Shown here one piece after another: positions 18,196 through 27,629 of a stretch of 64,000 nt of DNA; position 1 is the stretch's first letter; each line of letters starts with the position of its first letter. This DNA comes from Trichomonas vaginalis G3 (Eukaryota > Parabasalia > Trichomonadida > Trichomonadidae). The notes under the pieces are model-generated. The model saw only the letters and a program-made list of their open reading frames with translations, was not told the origin of the DNA and did no database searches. The translations under genes and the position numbers were made by a program. The stretch covers positions 3,314,879 through 3,378,878 of the forward strand of contig NC_067206.1 in the NCBI RefSeq assembly GCF_026262505.1. Reading direction: 5' to 3'.

Positions 18196-21100
18196 TTATA
18201 AATCTTTGCAGAGTTGGCTGAAATAAGGCGCAACTGGTTCTAAAAGTTCCTTTGAATCATTCCACATTTTTGTGCGATTTTCTCCTTCAAAAACTCCTGA
18301 TGACTTCATAACAATCAATGCATTAGTAAGTAATTGTGGAATAGATGCTTTCAAGTCAGAATCACCAACTTTCATTACATTTAGTGATAATTGTACAAAT
18401 TTAAACCAAAGTTGTTCAAAACTAGGTAAATCAAGCATCTCTTTATAACTAATCAAGAACACTTTAAATATGCATTTTGTAAGTAGAAGAGATCTCGCTC
18501 CAATTGTTCCTGTATTCCATTGAATACTTATTTCATTTGGTAACACTTCCAAAGCAGGGAATAATGTTGATTCAAAAACAAACTCCCACTGTAAATTTGT
18601 TGGTGAATTCCCTCCGAAATTAACTAAACTTTGTAAATCATTAAAATTGTTAAAATCAGAATTTGGATTTCTCAAACAATAAATAACATTTGTTTGTACT
18701 AATGGCATCCAATATTCAGCAAATCTATCTAAAGATGGGGCTTTTGAATCAGAAATTACTCCAGAAATAAAAGTATGCAAAATCTGAGAAGAAGAAGGAT
18801 TCTGAACTTGTATAGAATTATACAGCAACTGGTTCAATGACTTGAATTGATGCATTTCTATGTAAGAATCCAAGAACAAGTTCAAAAACTCTTTAAATCC
18901 GGAAAGTAATAATGGATTTAGTTGTTTGTTGTCTAAAACAACTAAAATATCTGTTAACTTGATCAAATCTTGTCTGATCTTTATCTGTGGCCATAAATGA
19001 TTAATTGTCAAGAACAAAATTGTTGAAATTCTTTCTAAAAATACAGAATTCTTCTGAACAAAACTGTCATTAAAAATGGAAATGAATAACTGATGCAAAA
19101 ATGGCCACAAAACTAAAACTCTATCACAGTTTGTAATGATTATCTGTGATATCAAATGTAAACAAAACAAACTGTCTGAGAAAATCTGTTTCGTCATTGT
19201 TTCTTTAGCTAAAAGAGATAAAGATTGAATCAAATAATTTAATGATTGACTTGAAAAAGTAATTGACAAATTAACTAAAGAATCAAATTTGCAGTTACTT
19301 ATGAAGTCTTTCAAGTCATTCATCAATGATGTGTTTGAGTTATCATTCTCTAAAAATGTGTCATTTTTCTCATAAATTTTGAAAATCGAGAGAAAACTTG
19401 ACGAAAAATTATTTTTGATGTTTGAATTCGATGAAAACAAATTTGGAGAAATTGTTACCATGTTTGGTTGTCCAATAATAATTGGCTGTTGACAGAATTC
19501 ATCAGGTAACAAATTTAATCTAAAAAGACTTAATAAAACTTCGCAAAAAGACTTCCATCCTTCATTTATTTGGTCTCCAAACTGTGAAACTAATGATGAC
19601 AAAGTTTTTAGAGCACTTTTTGCGGTTATTTCTGACAGTGATGATTTGTTTTCATAACCAGTGAATTTGCAGAGAGAAACAACAATATTATCTAATATAT
19701 CATGTAACTGGTATTTCGATGAAATGTAACTACAATCTAAAAATGAAGAGGAAATAATATCAATGGAATCAGGAGATTTTTCATAAAGAATGGAAAATAT
19801 TGGTGCTGCAATTTTCCAAATTTGTCTAAACAACTTCTCCAAATCAATATAATCTTTCTCATCATTATAATTATTTTGTAAACTGTCACTTTTTGTAATT
19901 TGTAAATTGTCACTTTTATTTTCTAAATCTTTTTCATCATTTTTAATTGGTGAACTTGAGTTATTTTGTAAGTCATTTTTGGTAGTTTCAGAACGGAGAG
20001 ATTTCTGAAATGTATCATTTTGTAAAGTGTCATTTTTGTCATCATTTTGTAAAGAAAATTTATTTTGGAGTTGAGAATTTTCTTTGTTTTGTAGTTCATC
20101 AATTTGGGAATATTTTAATTCCAAAATTCTCTGTTTCTGTAGTAATAAGTTCCAAGAAGCAATTGTCCTGTTAGTATCATCGCCAATTTCTACTTCGTGT
20201 CTTTTTACAGAGTTGTAAATTTTTGTCAAAAACTGTGAATCAAAATCATCTCCATCATTTTGTCCTTTCAACATTGTGAAGAACTCTGGTAATGTGTTCT
20301 TTTTAGTAACATTCTGGTTATAGAGAGAAGTGTGCAACATCAACCATCCATAACTCAAAATATGAACAGCTTCGACATTTTTGAAATTTTTGTCATTTTT
20401 ATGAGATTCGTAAAAAATTTTTGAGAAATACTCTAGATTTCGATCAACAACTTGACCTTCTCCCAGTATCCTGAATGATGTAAGGAATAATCTGATGGAT
20501 TCATCGAAGTCCAACGATGAAAAATCAAATAATTTTATGAATTCTGTCATTGTGTCATTAGAAAATGGAGTATTTTTAGAGAATAGCTCTCCAATTGCTT
20601 GTTTCTGTATTCCTGGTGCAACTGCAAGACAAAATGCTGCTTCTGGTGGAGAAATTTGTGAATCTTGTAAAAATTTTGGATCTTCTTGAAATTTTTTAGA
20701 GAAAGAAGTTAATTTTTCTAGTAATTCTGCTTCCTTTTCCCATTTATTATTTGATGAGTCTGTTTTGTTCATAATAAAGTCTTTTTCAGCATATTTTTTG
20801 ATATTTGAAATAATTATTGACAAAATATTGACAGCAGAGAAATGTACATCAGGAACTGAAGGTGGTACGTTGGCAAACATTGATATAACTGTTAAGAATT
20901 TCTCAAAAATTAAAGGGAAAAACGGTCTTTCGTAAAATTCCGAAAAGAACTCAAGGAAGAAGTTGTCTTCTGTAATGAAATCTATTATAACCTCGAATAT
21001 AATGGCTTTTATGCTTGATGGAACATTAGAAATGCATATATCTAATAATGAATTTAATAATCTTGTAAAAGGAACGAGTTTTGTCCTCCATTGACGTCTA

Positions 21101-21891
21101 AATACTGAGTAAAACAATCTTAATGACATTACTAAGTTATCTCTGCTATCTGAAAAATCTAATTGCTGTGTAAGTAAAACCGACGTAATACATATCATAT
21201 CTGTTGAATTATTAACTGAATCTGCTTTGGAACATCGTAAAAGTGCTCTCAAAGCTGCTCCTCTGGCGTAAGAACCGCTATCTATGTAAGAAAGATCTGC
21301 AATCGAAAAAAGCGTTCTAAAAACGTTTTCTCTAATACTTGTATATCGTGAATCTTCGCTTATTATATATGAGACTTGGCAAAATAAATCGGAAAGAATT
21401 GAAGAATGGACGTTTCTTTGTGATAATTGGCGAATGTCTTGTTCACAGTAATGAAATATTGACTCAATTGAATCAATTGTAATAAACTGAAGGTTTTCAC
21501 TTTGAATTATCAAACAAAAACAACGAAGTATTTGAACAGATAGATTGAGACTTTCTATTTCTGATGTAAGTTGGTATTGACAATTGCATAATGCTTGAAT
21601 AAGAGAATTAAAATCGATTTCATCATGAATTAATTTATTTTCGAGGAAAACCATGATGGATATAACAGCAATGAGAGTCATTGCATCTGTTGATGTAGGT
21701 TGACTTAGAATTTCTTTGAATGGTGAAAGAATATCAGTAGTAGATGCGTTTTGGTTACAAATTTTAAAACGAAGCTTCGTCAAATCATCCTGTAGGCATT
21801 TTACAAACATTTTTTGCGATATTTGTCGCAATTCAGTTTGTAGCCGATGAATTTCATCAGAGACTAAAAGAATTAGATTCTCTAACTTCAT
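18196..21891 (-). CDS. Sec7-domain Arf guanine-nucleotide exchange factor, GBF1/BIG type
   Basis: 1,231 residues. Residues about 55-180 fit the DCB dimerisation domain (PFKEILSQPTSTDAMTLIAV), a HUS-like part follows, and the Sec7 domain lies at about 390-570. It holds IGELFSKN, FDFSSLDFDESIRLFL and FRILGEGQVVDR; E478 is the expected glutamic finger that drives GDP off Arf. The second conserved motif, usually LNTDLHNP, reads LHTSLYNQ, so partner choice or activity may differ. An Asn/Asp/Gln-rich linker (about 600-690) comes before HDS-like helical repeats. Such proteins act at the Golgi and early secretory pathway. An initiator-like TCATTT lies about 10 bases before the ATG. Confidence 0.75.
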   Translation of the reverse strand: MKLENLILLVSDEIHRLQTELRQISQKMFVKCLQDDLTKLRFKICNQNASTTDILSPFKEILSQPTSTDAMTLIAVISIMVFLENKLIHDEIDFNSLIQALCNCQYQLTSEIESLNLSVQILRCFCLIIQSENLQFITIDSIESIFHYCEQDIRQLSQRNVHSSILSDLFCQVSYIISEDSRYTSIRENVFRTLFSIADLSYIDSGSYARGAALRALLRCSKADSVNNSTDMICITSVLLTQQLDFSDSRDNLVMSLRLFYSVFRRQWRTKLVPFTRLLNSLLDICISNVPSSIKAIIFEVIIDFITEDNFFLEFFSEFYERPFFPLIFEKFLTVISMFANVPPSVPDVHFSAVNILSIIISNIKKYAEKDFIMNKTDSSNNKWEKEAELLEKLTSFSKKFQEDPKFLQDSQISPPEAAFCLAVAPGIQKQAIGELFSKNTPFSNDTMTEFIKLFDFSSLDFDESIRLFLTSFRILGEGQVVDRNLEYFSKIFYESHKNDKNFKNVEAVHILSYGWLMLHTSLYNQNVTKKNTLPEFFTMLKGQNDGDDFDSQFLTKIYNSVKRHEVEIGDDTNRTIASWNLLLQKQRILELKYSQIDELQNKENSQLQNKFSLQNDDKNDTLQNDTFQKSLRSETTKNDLQNNSSSPIKNDEKDLENKSDNLQITKSDSLQNNYNDEKDYIDLEKLFRQIWKIAAPIFSILYEKSPDSIDIISSSFLDCSYISSKYQLHDILDNIVVSLCKFTGYENKSSLSEITAKSALKTLSSLVSQFGDQINEGWKSFCEVLLSLFRLNLLPDEFCQQPIIIGQPNMVTISPNLFSSNSNIKNNFSSSFLSIFKIYEKNDTFLENDNSNTSLMNDLKDFISNCKFDSLVNLSITFSSQSLNYLIQSLSLLAKETMTKQIFSDSLFCLHLISQIIITNCDRVLVLWPFLHQLFISIFNDSFVQKNSVFLERISTILFLTINHLWPQIKIRQDLIKLTDILVVLDNKQLNPLLLSGFKEFLNLFLDSYIEMHQFKSLNQLLYNSIQVQNPSSSQILHTFISGVISDSKAPSLDRFAEYWMPLVQTNVIYCLRNPNSDFNNFNDLQSLVNFGGNSPTNLQWEFVFESTLFPALEVLPNEISIQWNTGTIGARSLLLTKCIFKVFLISYKEMLDLPSFEQLWFKFVQLSLNVMKVGDSDLKASIPQLLTNALIVMKSSGVFEGENRTKMWNDSKELLEPVAPYFSQLCKDL

Positions 21892-22152
21892 CGGAAAATG
21901 AAGTTAATTATCAAAAATGATAGTTCGGATAACCTATTTCAGATAAATTCAAAAGAATATCTTTATTTCTAGTTAATCGAACCTTTCAGATTGACGATTC
22001 AGGCTAGAACAAATTTTATCAAATAAAATGCTGTTTCTTTCACAGTTCCTTATAATTTTTTTAAGCATGATGATCCAATGAAATTATCTTATGAGAATAT
22101 TAAATTAAAAGCAGAGCTACATGAAATATATATAAAAGAAAAAAAAAAAAAG

Positions 22153-22203
22153 GGTAGTGGGGCTTCCAGGCACTTCGTGCCCTCTAGCCCCGAAGATGTT
22201 TAG
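22153..22203 (+). repeat. Element B left terminal inverted repeat with hairpin
   Basis: About 50 bp matching the inverse of 49,066-49,114. It contains a hairpin: GGGGCT, a 4-base internal loop, GGCAC-TTC-GTGCC, a 4-base loop, AGCCCC (22,159-22,191). In the right copy the inner stem is GGCGC/GCGCC, so both strands of the pair changed together. Confidence 0.85.
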
Positions 22204-22232
22204 TATAAATGAAGTTTTTATTCGCAAAATTG

Positions 22233-22312
22233 TTAGTCTTCTGGTGTGAATTCAGAGGACTCTTCTTCTTCCTCCATTGCTTCTGGGAAGAAGCCTTCTT
22301 CTGGGTCGAAAA
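22233..22312 (-). pseudogene. Remnant of an acidic-tail gene at the left end
   Basis: Minus-strand reading of about 25 codons, FDPEEGFFPEAMEEEEESSE then FTPED and a stop. The acidic tail and the location directly inside a terminal repeat mirror the gene at 47,954-49,027 at the right end. I infer an old end of the same gene type, part of a fossil element. Confidence 0.4.
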
Positions 22313-22413
22313 CATTATATAATGTGTCGCTTTTCACAAATTATATATGTTTTCATGTTTTGTCACTTTTCTGTCACTTTTCAGGAAAAAAACATTTTTA
22401 TTATTATATATAA

Positions 22414-23232
22414 ATGAATTTTACAAAACCACCGTTACCGTTCTTTGGAAATAAGAGTAAATGTAAAGATATTATATTGAGAGAACTTAAGAAACTACCG
22501 AATGGTCTAACATTTGTAGATTTGTTCGGTGGAAGTTTCTATATATCCCATTTGTGCCATACAATATTCCCAGACTCAAAGATTATATGCAATGACTTCG
22601 ACAACTATATGGACCGTCTCAAACATATTCCAGACACTAACAAAATATTGAGTGAGTTAAAAGAAAAGATTCAGATAGGTAAGATGGAACGTATACCATT
22701 AGATAAGAAAAATATTGTGAGAGAGGTTTTGAAAAAAGCAGAATATATAGACTGGGATAGTATATCTGCTAGACTATTATATAGTGGTTCTATAAGAGTT
22801 CATGACATTGAAACACTTATGTCAAAAGTTTTATATCTTAACTATACAAATGTTTTCAAAGAGGACATAGAAAAATATATTGAGGGTATAGAGTTTGTGA
22901 GATGTTATTGGACAGAGTTGTATGAAAAATATAAAGACAAGGAAAATGTTTTCTTTATAGTGGACCCACCGTTCTATAACACATGGGATTTTCAATACCA
23001 AGTAGACTGGACTTTGAGAGACTCTTTAGAAACTTTAGACGTTATACATAACCATCCATGCTTTTACTTTACATCCGATAAAAGTGGTTTGGAAACCGTT
23101 ATGAGATGGTTAGAGGACATACATGACTATGAGTTTATATATGACAAGATAGAATATGAGAGAGGTCCTATAAACTGGAGAAAGTGTCACAATAAAGAAA
23201 TTTTATTAGTAAGTAAATGTGGTTTGAAATAG
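22414..23232 (+). CDS. D12-class N6-adenine DNA methyltransferase (Dam-like)
   Basis: 272 residues. KPPLPFFGNK (residues 5-14) is the N-terminal AdoMet-site motif, TFVDLFGGSF (33-42) is motif I, and DPPF (184-187) is the catalytic motif IV of the Dam/D12 class. The family methylates adenine, often in GATC. Element C carries a near-identical copy at 62,155. The promoter region is T-rich and ends TATATAAATG. N6-methyladenine is known in Trichomonas DNA. No restriction enzyme lies beside it, so protection of element DNA or regulation is more likely than restriction-modification. GATC lies at the centre of the palindromes at 30.8-33.1 kb. Confidence 0.8.
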   Translation: MNFTKPPLPFFGNKSKCKDIILRELKKLPNGLTFVDLFGGSFYISHLCHTIFPDSKIICNDFDNYMDRLKHIPDTNKILSELKEKIQIGKMERIPLDKKNIVREVLKKAEYIDWDSISARLLYSGSIRVHDIETLMSKVLYLNYTNVFKEDIEKYIEGIEFVRCYWTELYEKYKDKENVFFIVDPPFYNTWDFQYQVDWTLRDSLETLDVIHNHPCFYFTSDKSGLETVMRWLEDIHDYEFIYDKIEYERGPINWRKCHNKEILLVSKCGLK

Positions 23233-23348
23233 GACTACTTGTTTTAGGTTTTTTCCATTGTGTCATTTATTTATTTGACGTGGCAGAAAGATATAGAGAA
23301 TATGAAGATGAACCAATGCCTGCAAATGTTCAGTATATGTACTCGTAA
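23217..23348 (+). CDS. 43-residue membrane peptide overlapping the methyltransferase end
   Basis: ATG at 23,217 (MWFEIGLLVLGFFHCVIYLF) opens a 43-residue frame with one clear membrane span (about residues 4-20) followed by an acidic, proline-containing tail ending in NVQYMYS. It overlaps the last 16 bases of the methyltransferase gene in another frame. Small single-span proteins of this type occur in many membrane-containing or lytic viruses, but the role is unknown. Confidence 0.45.
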   Translation: MWFEIGLLVLGFFHCVIYLFDVAERYREYEDEPMPANVQYMYS

Positions 23349-23371
23349 GAGATATTTTTATCTAATATTAA

Positions 23372-23734
23372 ATGGACGCACAGAACTTAGCGAATGCACA
23401 GCAACCTGGACAACCAAACCCAGAGAATATTCCAAATGAAGTTAGAATACAAACTGCAATGGCAAACTATGGTCAAGTGCCAACAGATGTACAAATGCAA
23501 ACTGCCATGTCAAATGACGCTGCGTTAGGTTTGCCACCATGGTATGCAAATATGAGATGGAAAGAGTTTTATACAAACCCTGAAGTGGGATATAAACAAC
23601 TTTATGCAGATGACGCGAACACAGGAGTTGACCCAGAATATGTTTTCTACCAGAGGAGAAACAGAATGTATGAGCTCCAGTTAAAGAATGCTATGGAACT
23701 CAACAGGAAACGTAAGAGACTAGGCGGACATTAG
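23372..23734 (+). CDS. Small Asn/Gln/Pro-rich virion-type protein
   Basis: 120 residues. It starts MDAQNLANAQQPGQPNPENI and repeats the phrase VQMQTAM-S/NYGQVP twice, then has an aromatic centre (PPWYANMRWKEFY) and a basic end (RKRKRLGGH). The start is preceded by TTTTTATCTAATATTAA, the element promoter motif. Function unknown; likely structural. Confidence 0.5.
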   Translation: MDAQNLANAQQPGQPNPENIPNEVRIQTAMANYGQVPTDVQMQTAMSNDAALGLPPWYANMRWKEFYTNPEVGYKQLYADDANTGVDPEYVFYQRRNRMYELQLKNAMELNRKRKRLGGH

Positions 23735-23751
23735 ATTTTTACATATAGTAA

Positions 23752-23994
23752 ATGGGTTTCTTCAGTAAGATAGGAAACTTCTTTCGAAATGTTGGAAGAG
23801 GTATATGGAATGGAATAAAAACCGTAGGAAGAGGAATTTGGAACGGTGTCAAAAATATTGGTAAAAGGGTAGGTCAGTTTGTTGGTATTATACCTAAAGA
23901 CCCTGAACCAGAAGAGCAAGCTCCTGTTATACAACAGCCTGAACCTGCACCACAGTCTAGTTGGCAACCAAATCCAACACCTCAACCGTATTAA
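23752..23994 (+). CDS. Amphipathic-helix protein with proline-rich tail
   Basis: 80 residues. The N-terminal half repeats an amphipathic unit (VGRGIWNGIKTVGRGIWNGV), like membrane-active peptides; the C-terminal half is Pro/Gln/Glu-rich. Design resembles membrane-lytic capsid proteins such as adenovirus pVI, an analogy only. It ends 3 bp before the convergent gene at 23,998. Element A's 7,566-8,093 and the pieces at 27,217-27,629 have comparable positions. Confidence 0.5.
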   Translation: MGFFSKIGNFFRNVGRGIWNGIKTVGRGIWNGVKNIGKRVGQFVGIIPKDPEPEEQAPVIQQPEPAPQSSWQPNPTPQPY

Positions 23995-23997
23995 AAA

Positions 23998-24845
23998 TTA
24001 TATTTTTACCGTTCGATAGTAGTTGTATATGAAACTAAGTTCTAAGTAAAACGCATGGTATAATGGAATTATTCTTTTTCTTCCATCTGTAGTAAACCAT
24101 ACTTGAAAGTCTGAAATACTTCCACTTGGTGGTTCGTATAACTTTGTAGGTTTTTCGTAAAAGTCATTTGCCAAGCATAAGAAAGAGTTTTGGGCGCCAG
24201 AAAATGAAGCATGAACAATAATAGCATCTGGGTCGAAAACATTTTCATATGTTCCATTAGGGTTTTCGACTTCATAAAAGTCTGGGTGTACTGGATATGC
24301 TGCAGGCTGATTTAACATCCTCATAAATCTATACCATGCCAAGTTGTTATATTTTGTAGAAATATAAACGTTTTCTCCAAGGTCTTCTATTTTATTGATT
24401 TTAACAGTTGCATTTTCCTGTCATAAATAATATCGAGATGGTATTCTCCTTCGTCAATGTTATACTGGTTTGCATATTCGAGATAGATATCGTTTATTTT
24501 TTCTTGAAAAGCTTGAAGAGTTGTTTCTAAGTTTACAAGCAAACTAACTTGTAAAAGTTTTCCCTGTTCAAATTTCTCATACATACGTTTTTCTTTGTTA
24601 TAGTATCGAACTTCAAAACCGACCGTAAATGGGAAACCATGTATGGCTTCTGAAATGAACTTCATTCTACGAAAGCCAATAGCTTTTGTGACGGATGGGT
24701 CTCTTAGCCATCTTAATGGGTAGTCAAAACGATAGCCTTCATGCTTTACGGTCTCTGTCTCAAACTTTTGACCGACATTAGTAAAAAGTTCATCTAATGG
24801 TTTAGTTGTAGCAACTCTTGAATTTTCTTTTTCTATTGAAAGCAT
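23998..24845 (-). pseudogene. Minor virion-protein region (two open parts), broken
   Basis: Two open parts, 24,387-24,845 (152 residues, MLSIEKENSRVATTKPLDEL) and 23,998-24,342 (114 residues). The first carries FDYPLRWLRDPSVTKAIGFR; the second ends with WFTTDGRKRIIPLYHAFYLE and a hydrophobic strand, a finish shared with capsid-like proteins of Polintons. Relatives lie at 6,460-7,322 in element A and 28.8-29.7 kb in B. About one break. Likely a minor capsid or fibre-base protein. Confidence 0.45.
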
Positions 24846-24863
24846 ATTTTATCTAGAATAAAA
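24846..24863. promoter_or_regulatory. 18-bp shared spacer between divergent element genes
   Basis: ATTTTATCTAGAATAAAA joins two divergent ATG codons. It is close to a perfect palindrome around CTAG, so each strand shows TTTTAT before its own start. This is the cleanest copy of the shared motif. Confidence 0.55.
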
Positions 24864-25271
24864 ATGTCGAAAGATATTGCTTCCATGAGAGAAATACAAC
24901 ACAACCGACAACTCATTATGCAAGCTCTAAATAAGAACACAACAAACTTTTCAAACTATTCTAAGATATCTGAGTCATTGAAAGAAGGAAACTTAAAACT
25001 GACATTAAACCCAATGACAGATGAGTTTCTATTTCAAGACAATAAGAACCATACTGTCTGTATAAATCCAACAAAAGGAACTTTAAACGAGAAACCTATA
25101 AATGAACTTCTTTTGAAAGCAGATGTTGACAACAAAGCTGACAAAGAATATGTAGACGATGCAATAGCAAAAGAAGAAGAAAGAGCTAACAATGCTTATG
25201 CAACAAAAGAACATACTCATCCTGAACTAGCAGACAAAACATATGTTGACAATAAATGTCAAGTGAAGTGA
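24864..25271 (+). CDS. Fibre N-terminal-type protein
   Basis: 135 residues starting MSKDIASMREIQHNRQLIMQ. It ends with shaft modules (KADVDNKADKEYVDDAI, then HTHPELADKTYVDN). The layout matches element A's 3,049-3,462. It overlaps the next frame slightly and both belong to one fibre unit. Role inferred as virion-proximal fibre base. Confidence 0.5.
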   Translation: MSKDIASMREIQHNRQLIMQALNKNTTNFSNYSKISESLKEGNLKLTLNPMTDEFLFQDNKNHTVCINPTKGTLNEKPINELLLKADVDNKADKEYVDDAIAKEEERANNAYATKEHTHPELADKTYVDNKCQVK

Positions 25272-26248
25272 CAAGAGCTGAAAACGAATATTCTAAAAAG
25301 ACTCATATACATTCTATATCTGAAATAACAGACTTAAACGTTAGCCTTGAAAAGAAAGCGGATGAGGAACTTGTGGCTAGTGCGTTAGAGAAGAAAGCAG
25401 ATAAGGAATATGTGGATGAAAAAGATAATGAAATTATAGAAAGGGTTGACTGGTACCATGAACGGACATCGAAGATTTTAAAAACTAAAGCCGATACAGG
25501 ATGGGTTTCAGGATGTTTAGACCTTAAAGCAGATAAAACTTATGTTAACGATGAGTTAGAGAAGAAAGCAAATAAGACTCATACACATACAAGTTTTACA
25601 ACTGTTAGAGCAGATGACATAATACTGAACTTTGACCTTGGTTCAAGTGCACCTTTAGAGAATCCGAGTACAAGCGTAAAAGATACTCTTAACAATTTAG
25701 ATAAGAGTTGCAGGAACATTGAAAGTCATGCCAGAAACTTTGAAGCATATGAACTACCCGCAATGTTAGACAAGAAAGCAGACAAAAAAGAGCTTCAAAC
25801 ATTAAAGACAGAAATACTTCAAACATTATATCCTATAGGCTCTATTTATACGTCAATGAACTCTACCAGACCAGAAACAGTTCTGGGTTTTGGAACTTGG
25901 ACTCAAATAGTCGACAGGTTTTTGTATTGTGCAAACTCTTCAAAGGAAACAGGTGGAAGTAAAACGATTTCAGGTGAAAATTTACCTGCACATAGTCACT
26001 ACATAGATTTAAGTACATCTCAAGCAGGTTGGCATAAGCATAGATATTGGGATTGGTCAGCAATGATAAAAGGTAAAGGATATGATGTTAAAGACAACGT
26101 TAAGTTTGCTATAGATTGTTACTGGAGTAACACTGAGGGAGGAGGAAACCATACACATCGCGTTTCAGGATATACGCAAACAACGGGACAAAGTAAAGAC
26201 TACATGCCACCTTACATGACAGTTTACGCATGGTATAGAATTGCTTAG
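25256..26248 (+). CDS. Fibre shaft and phage-collar-like tip protein
   Basis: 330 residues. Residues 1-200 hold repeated shaft modules (KADEELV, KADKEYVDE, KANKTHTHT). The tip starts LYPIGSIYTSMNSTRPETV, has GFGTWTQIVDRFLYC and HSHYIDLS, and ends YMPPYMTVYAWYR, the collar pattern seen in phage tail fibres. It shares a nearly identical module (DDIILNFDLGSSAPLENPST) with element A's 428-1,447, but the tip loops differ, as expected for receptor-binding ends under change. Convergent overlap with the integrase at the 3' end. Confidence 0.7.
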   Translation: MSSEVTRAENEYSKKTHIHSISEITDLNVSLEKKADEELVASALEKKADKEYVDEKDNEIIERVDWYHERTSKILKTKADTGWVSGCLDLKADKTYVNDELEKKANKTHTHTSFTTVRADDIILNFDLGSSAPLENPSTSVKDTLNNLDKSCRNIESHARNFEAYELPAMLDKKADKKELQTLKTEILQTLYPIGSIYTSMNSTRPETVLGFGTWTQIVDRFLYCANSSKETGGSKTISGENLPAHSHYIDLSTSQAGWHKHRYWDWSAMIKGKGYDVKDNVKFAIDCYWSNTEGGGNHTHRVSGYTQTTGQSKDYMPPYMTVYAWYRIA

Positions 26249-27200
26249 TCGTCATTTTCAACTTCTTTAGCATATTCGTCAGGAGTCTCTTATATTTGTT
26301 AGGAACTGTCTTTGAAAGTATACCACCTTGAACTTTGACAAGTTTGAAACGAGGTCTGACAATAGTAGTTTTATCTTCTGCTTGCAGTCTGTACATTTTG
26401 CCATGGCCTAAAACTTCATAATATTCTCTTGTATACTTTCTTCTATTTTTACGAACACGAATGTGAGTACCTGTCGGGTTCCCATTGTTGTCATAGTCAA
26501 TAGTTTTTCATATGGGTCGCGTTTAGGTATTTCTATTTTTACTTTGTCACCTTTCTGAAGTTTGAAGCCCGGCATTCTTTCTTGTTTGTCTCTTTTGACT
26601 AAATTATTAAATATATAGTCTTTCTCTAAGTCAGGGTTGTTTTTCATTTCTTCGGGGGAGTGGTTTCCCAAACCTTTTTGTTTACGGCTATTGTAAATAT
26701 TTAAAACTTGTCTCATCTTTGCCATGGAGAAGTGTCTATATTTGTCGTCATATGACATTTCATTTGCTTCACCACCTTGTGGTTGGTTTAAGTCTCTTAA
26801 CATTTTTATACAACCGTCAATGACACCAAGAGCAGAATGGTTTTGGTCGACAATGAAATATTGGTTTACATTTTTTGAACGCAGATAGTTTTTTACATCA
26901 TCTGATTTGAAAGAACTTTCACAGTCAGATGTCAGTTTTGTTGGATGGTATTTGTCAACGAATATTGTCAAAGCAGTTTTCACATCTAAAATATTTTGGA
27001 CCATAATGGTATGGCTTCACAGTATCTTGTGTGTTTTGACCAACAAATATTAACCAGTATGGTGGTCCATCTTCTCTATACCTCGGAATGTTTTCCAAGA
27101 TATCCATAAACCAAGCATTTGGTGTTGAACTAAAGATTTTTACCATGAGTGCTTTCTTTGTCGCTTTAGAAACATAGGGGTCCTTGTTTGGATTCGTCAT
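26245..27200 (-). pseudogene. Polinton integrase (rve/DDE family), broken copy
   Basis: Starts MTNPNKDPYVSKATKKALMV, then shows core-domain parts: FVDKYHPTKLTSDCESSFKS, the NHSALGVIDG helix, a helical YNSRKQKGLGNHSPEEMKNN segment and a C-terminal SH3-like part (GFKLQKGDKVKIEIPKRDPY; PRFKLVKVQGG). This is the integrase of Polinton elements, which inserts element DNA. About two breaks. It starts 16 bp from the divergent small gene at 27,217. Confidence 0.75.
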
Positions 27201-27216
27201 TTTTATCCTATAAGAA
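27201..27216. promoter_or_regulatory. 16-bp shared spacer between integrase and small gene
   Basis: TTTTATCCTATAAGAA separates the integrase ATG (minus) from the ATG at 27,217 (plus). Same TTTTATC motif as the other divergent spacers. Confidence 0.5.
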
Positions 27217-27629
27217 ATGGGTTTATTTGGCGCATTAGCAGGAGTTGCATCCAGATTTTTGCCCGCAGTGGGAACAATAGCCAGAGTGTATTTGGAGTTG
27301 GAAGGAAGATTTTGAGTACATTAGGTATACTTAGAAAGAGAAAGCAACCTATTATACAAACTGTACAGAAAGGTTGGGATGTAGCACGAGATGCAACAAA
27401 TCTTATTCCAAATCCTGAAACAAGAGGAAAAGTTCAAGGATGGATGGACAATGTAGGAAGACAAGCAGGAAACTATTATAACAAAGCAAATGACTACTAT
27501 AACCAAGCAGGACACTATATGGACCAAGGTGAAAGATTCTTTAACAGAGGATATAACCATGCACAACAATGGGTAAACAATAACCAACCTCAACCGCCTC
27601 AAACGTGGGAATGTAAAGTTTTTTACTGA
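27217..27629 (+). pseudogene. Small Gly/Tyr/Asn-rich virion-type region, broken
   Basis: Two open parts, 27,217-27,315 (MGLFGALAGVASRFLPAVGT) and 27,312-27,629 (105 residues, with YYNKANDYYNQAGHYMDQGE repeats and an NQPQPPQ end). The hydrophobic glycine-rich start resembles the first residues of 7,566-8,093 and 23,752-23,994. A membrane-active capsid protein is a guess from design. Confidence 0.35.

Noticed and set aside
13410-21900. Consensus trichomonad initiator before every host gene
   Set aside because: TCATTT-like words lie 10-15 bases before two ATGs (13,410 and 21,891) but not clearly before the others, so I do not list promoters for all host genes.
22414-23232. Restriction-modification system
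   Set aside because: No restriction enzyme gene lies near the methyltransferase; the neighbours are virion-type genes.
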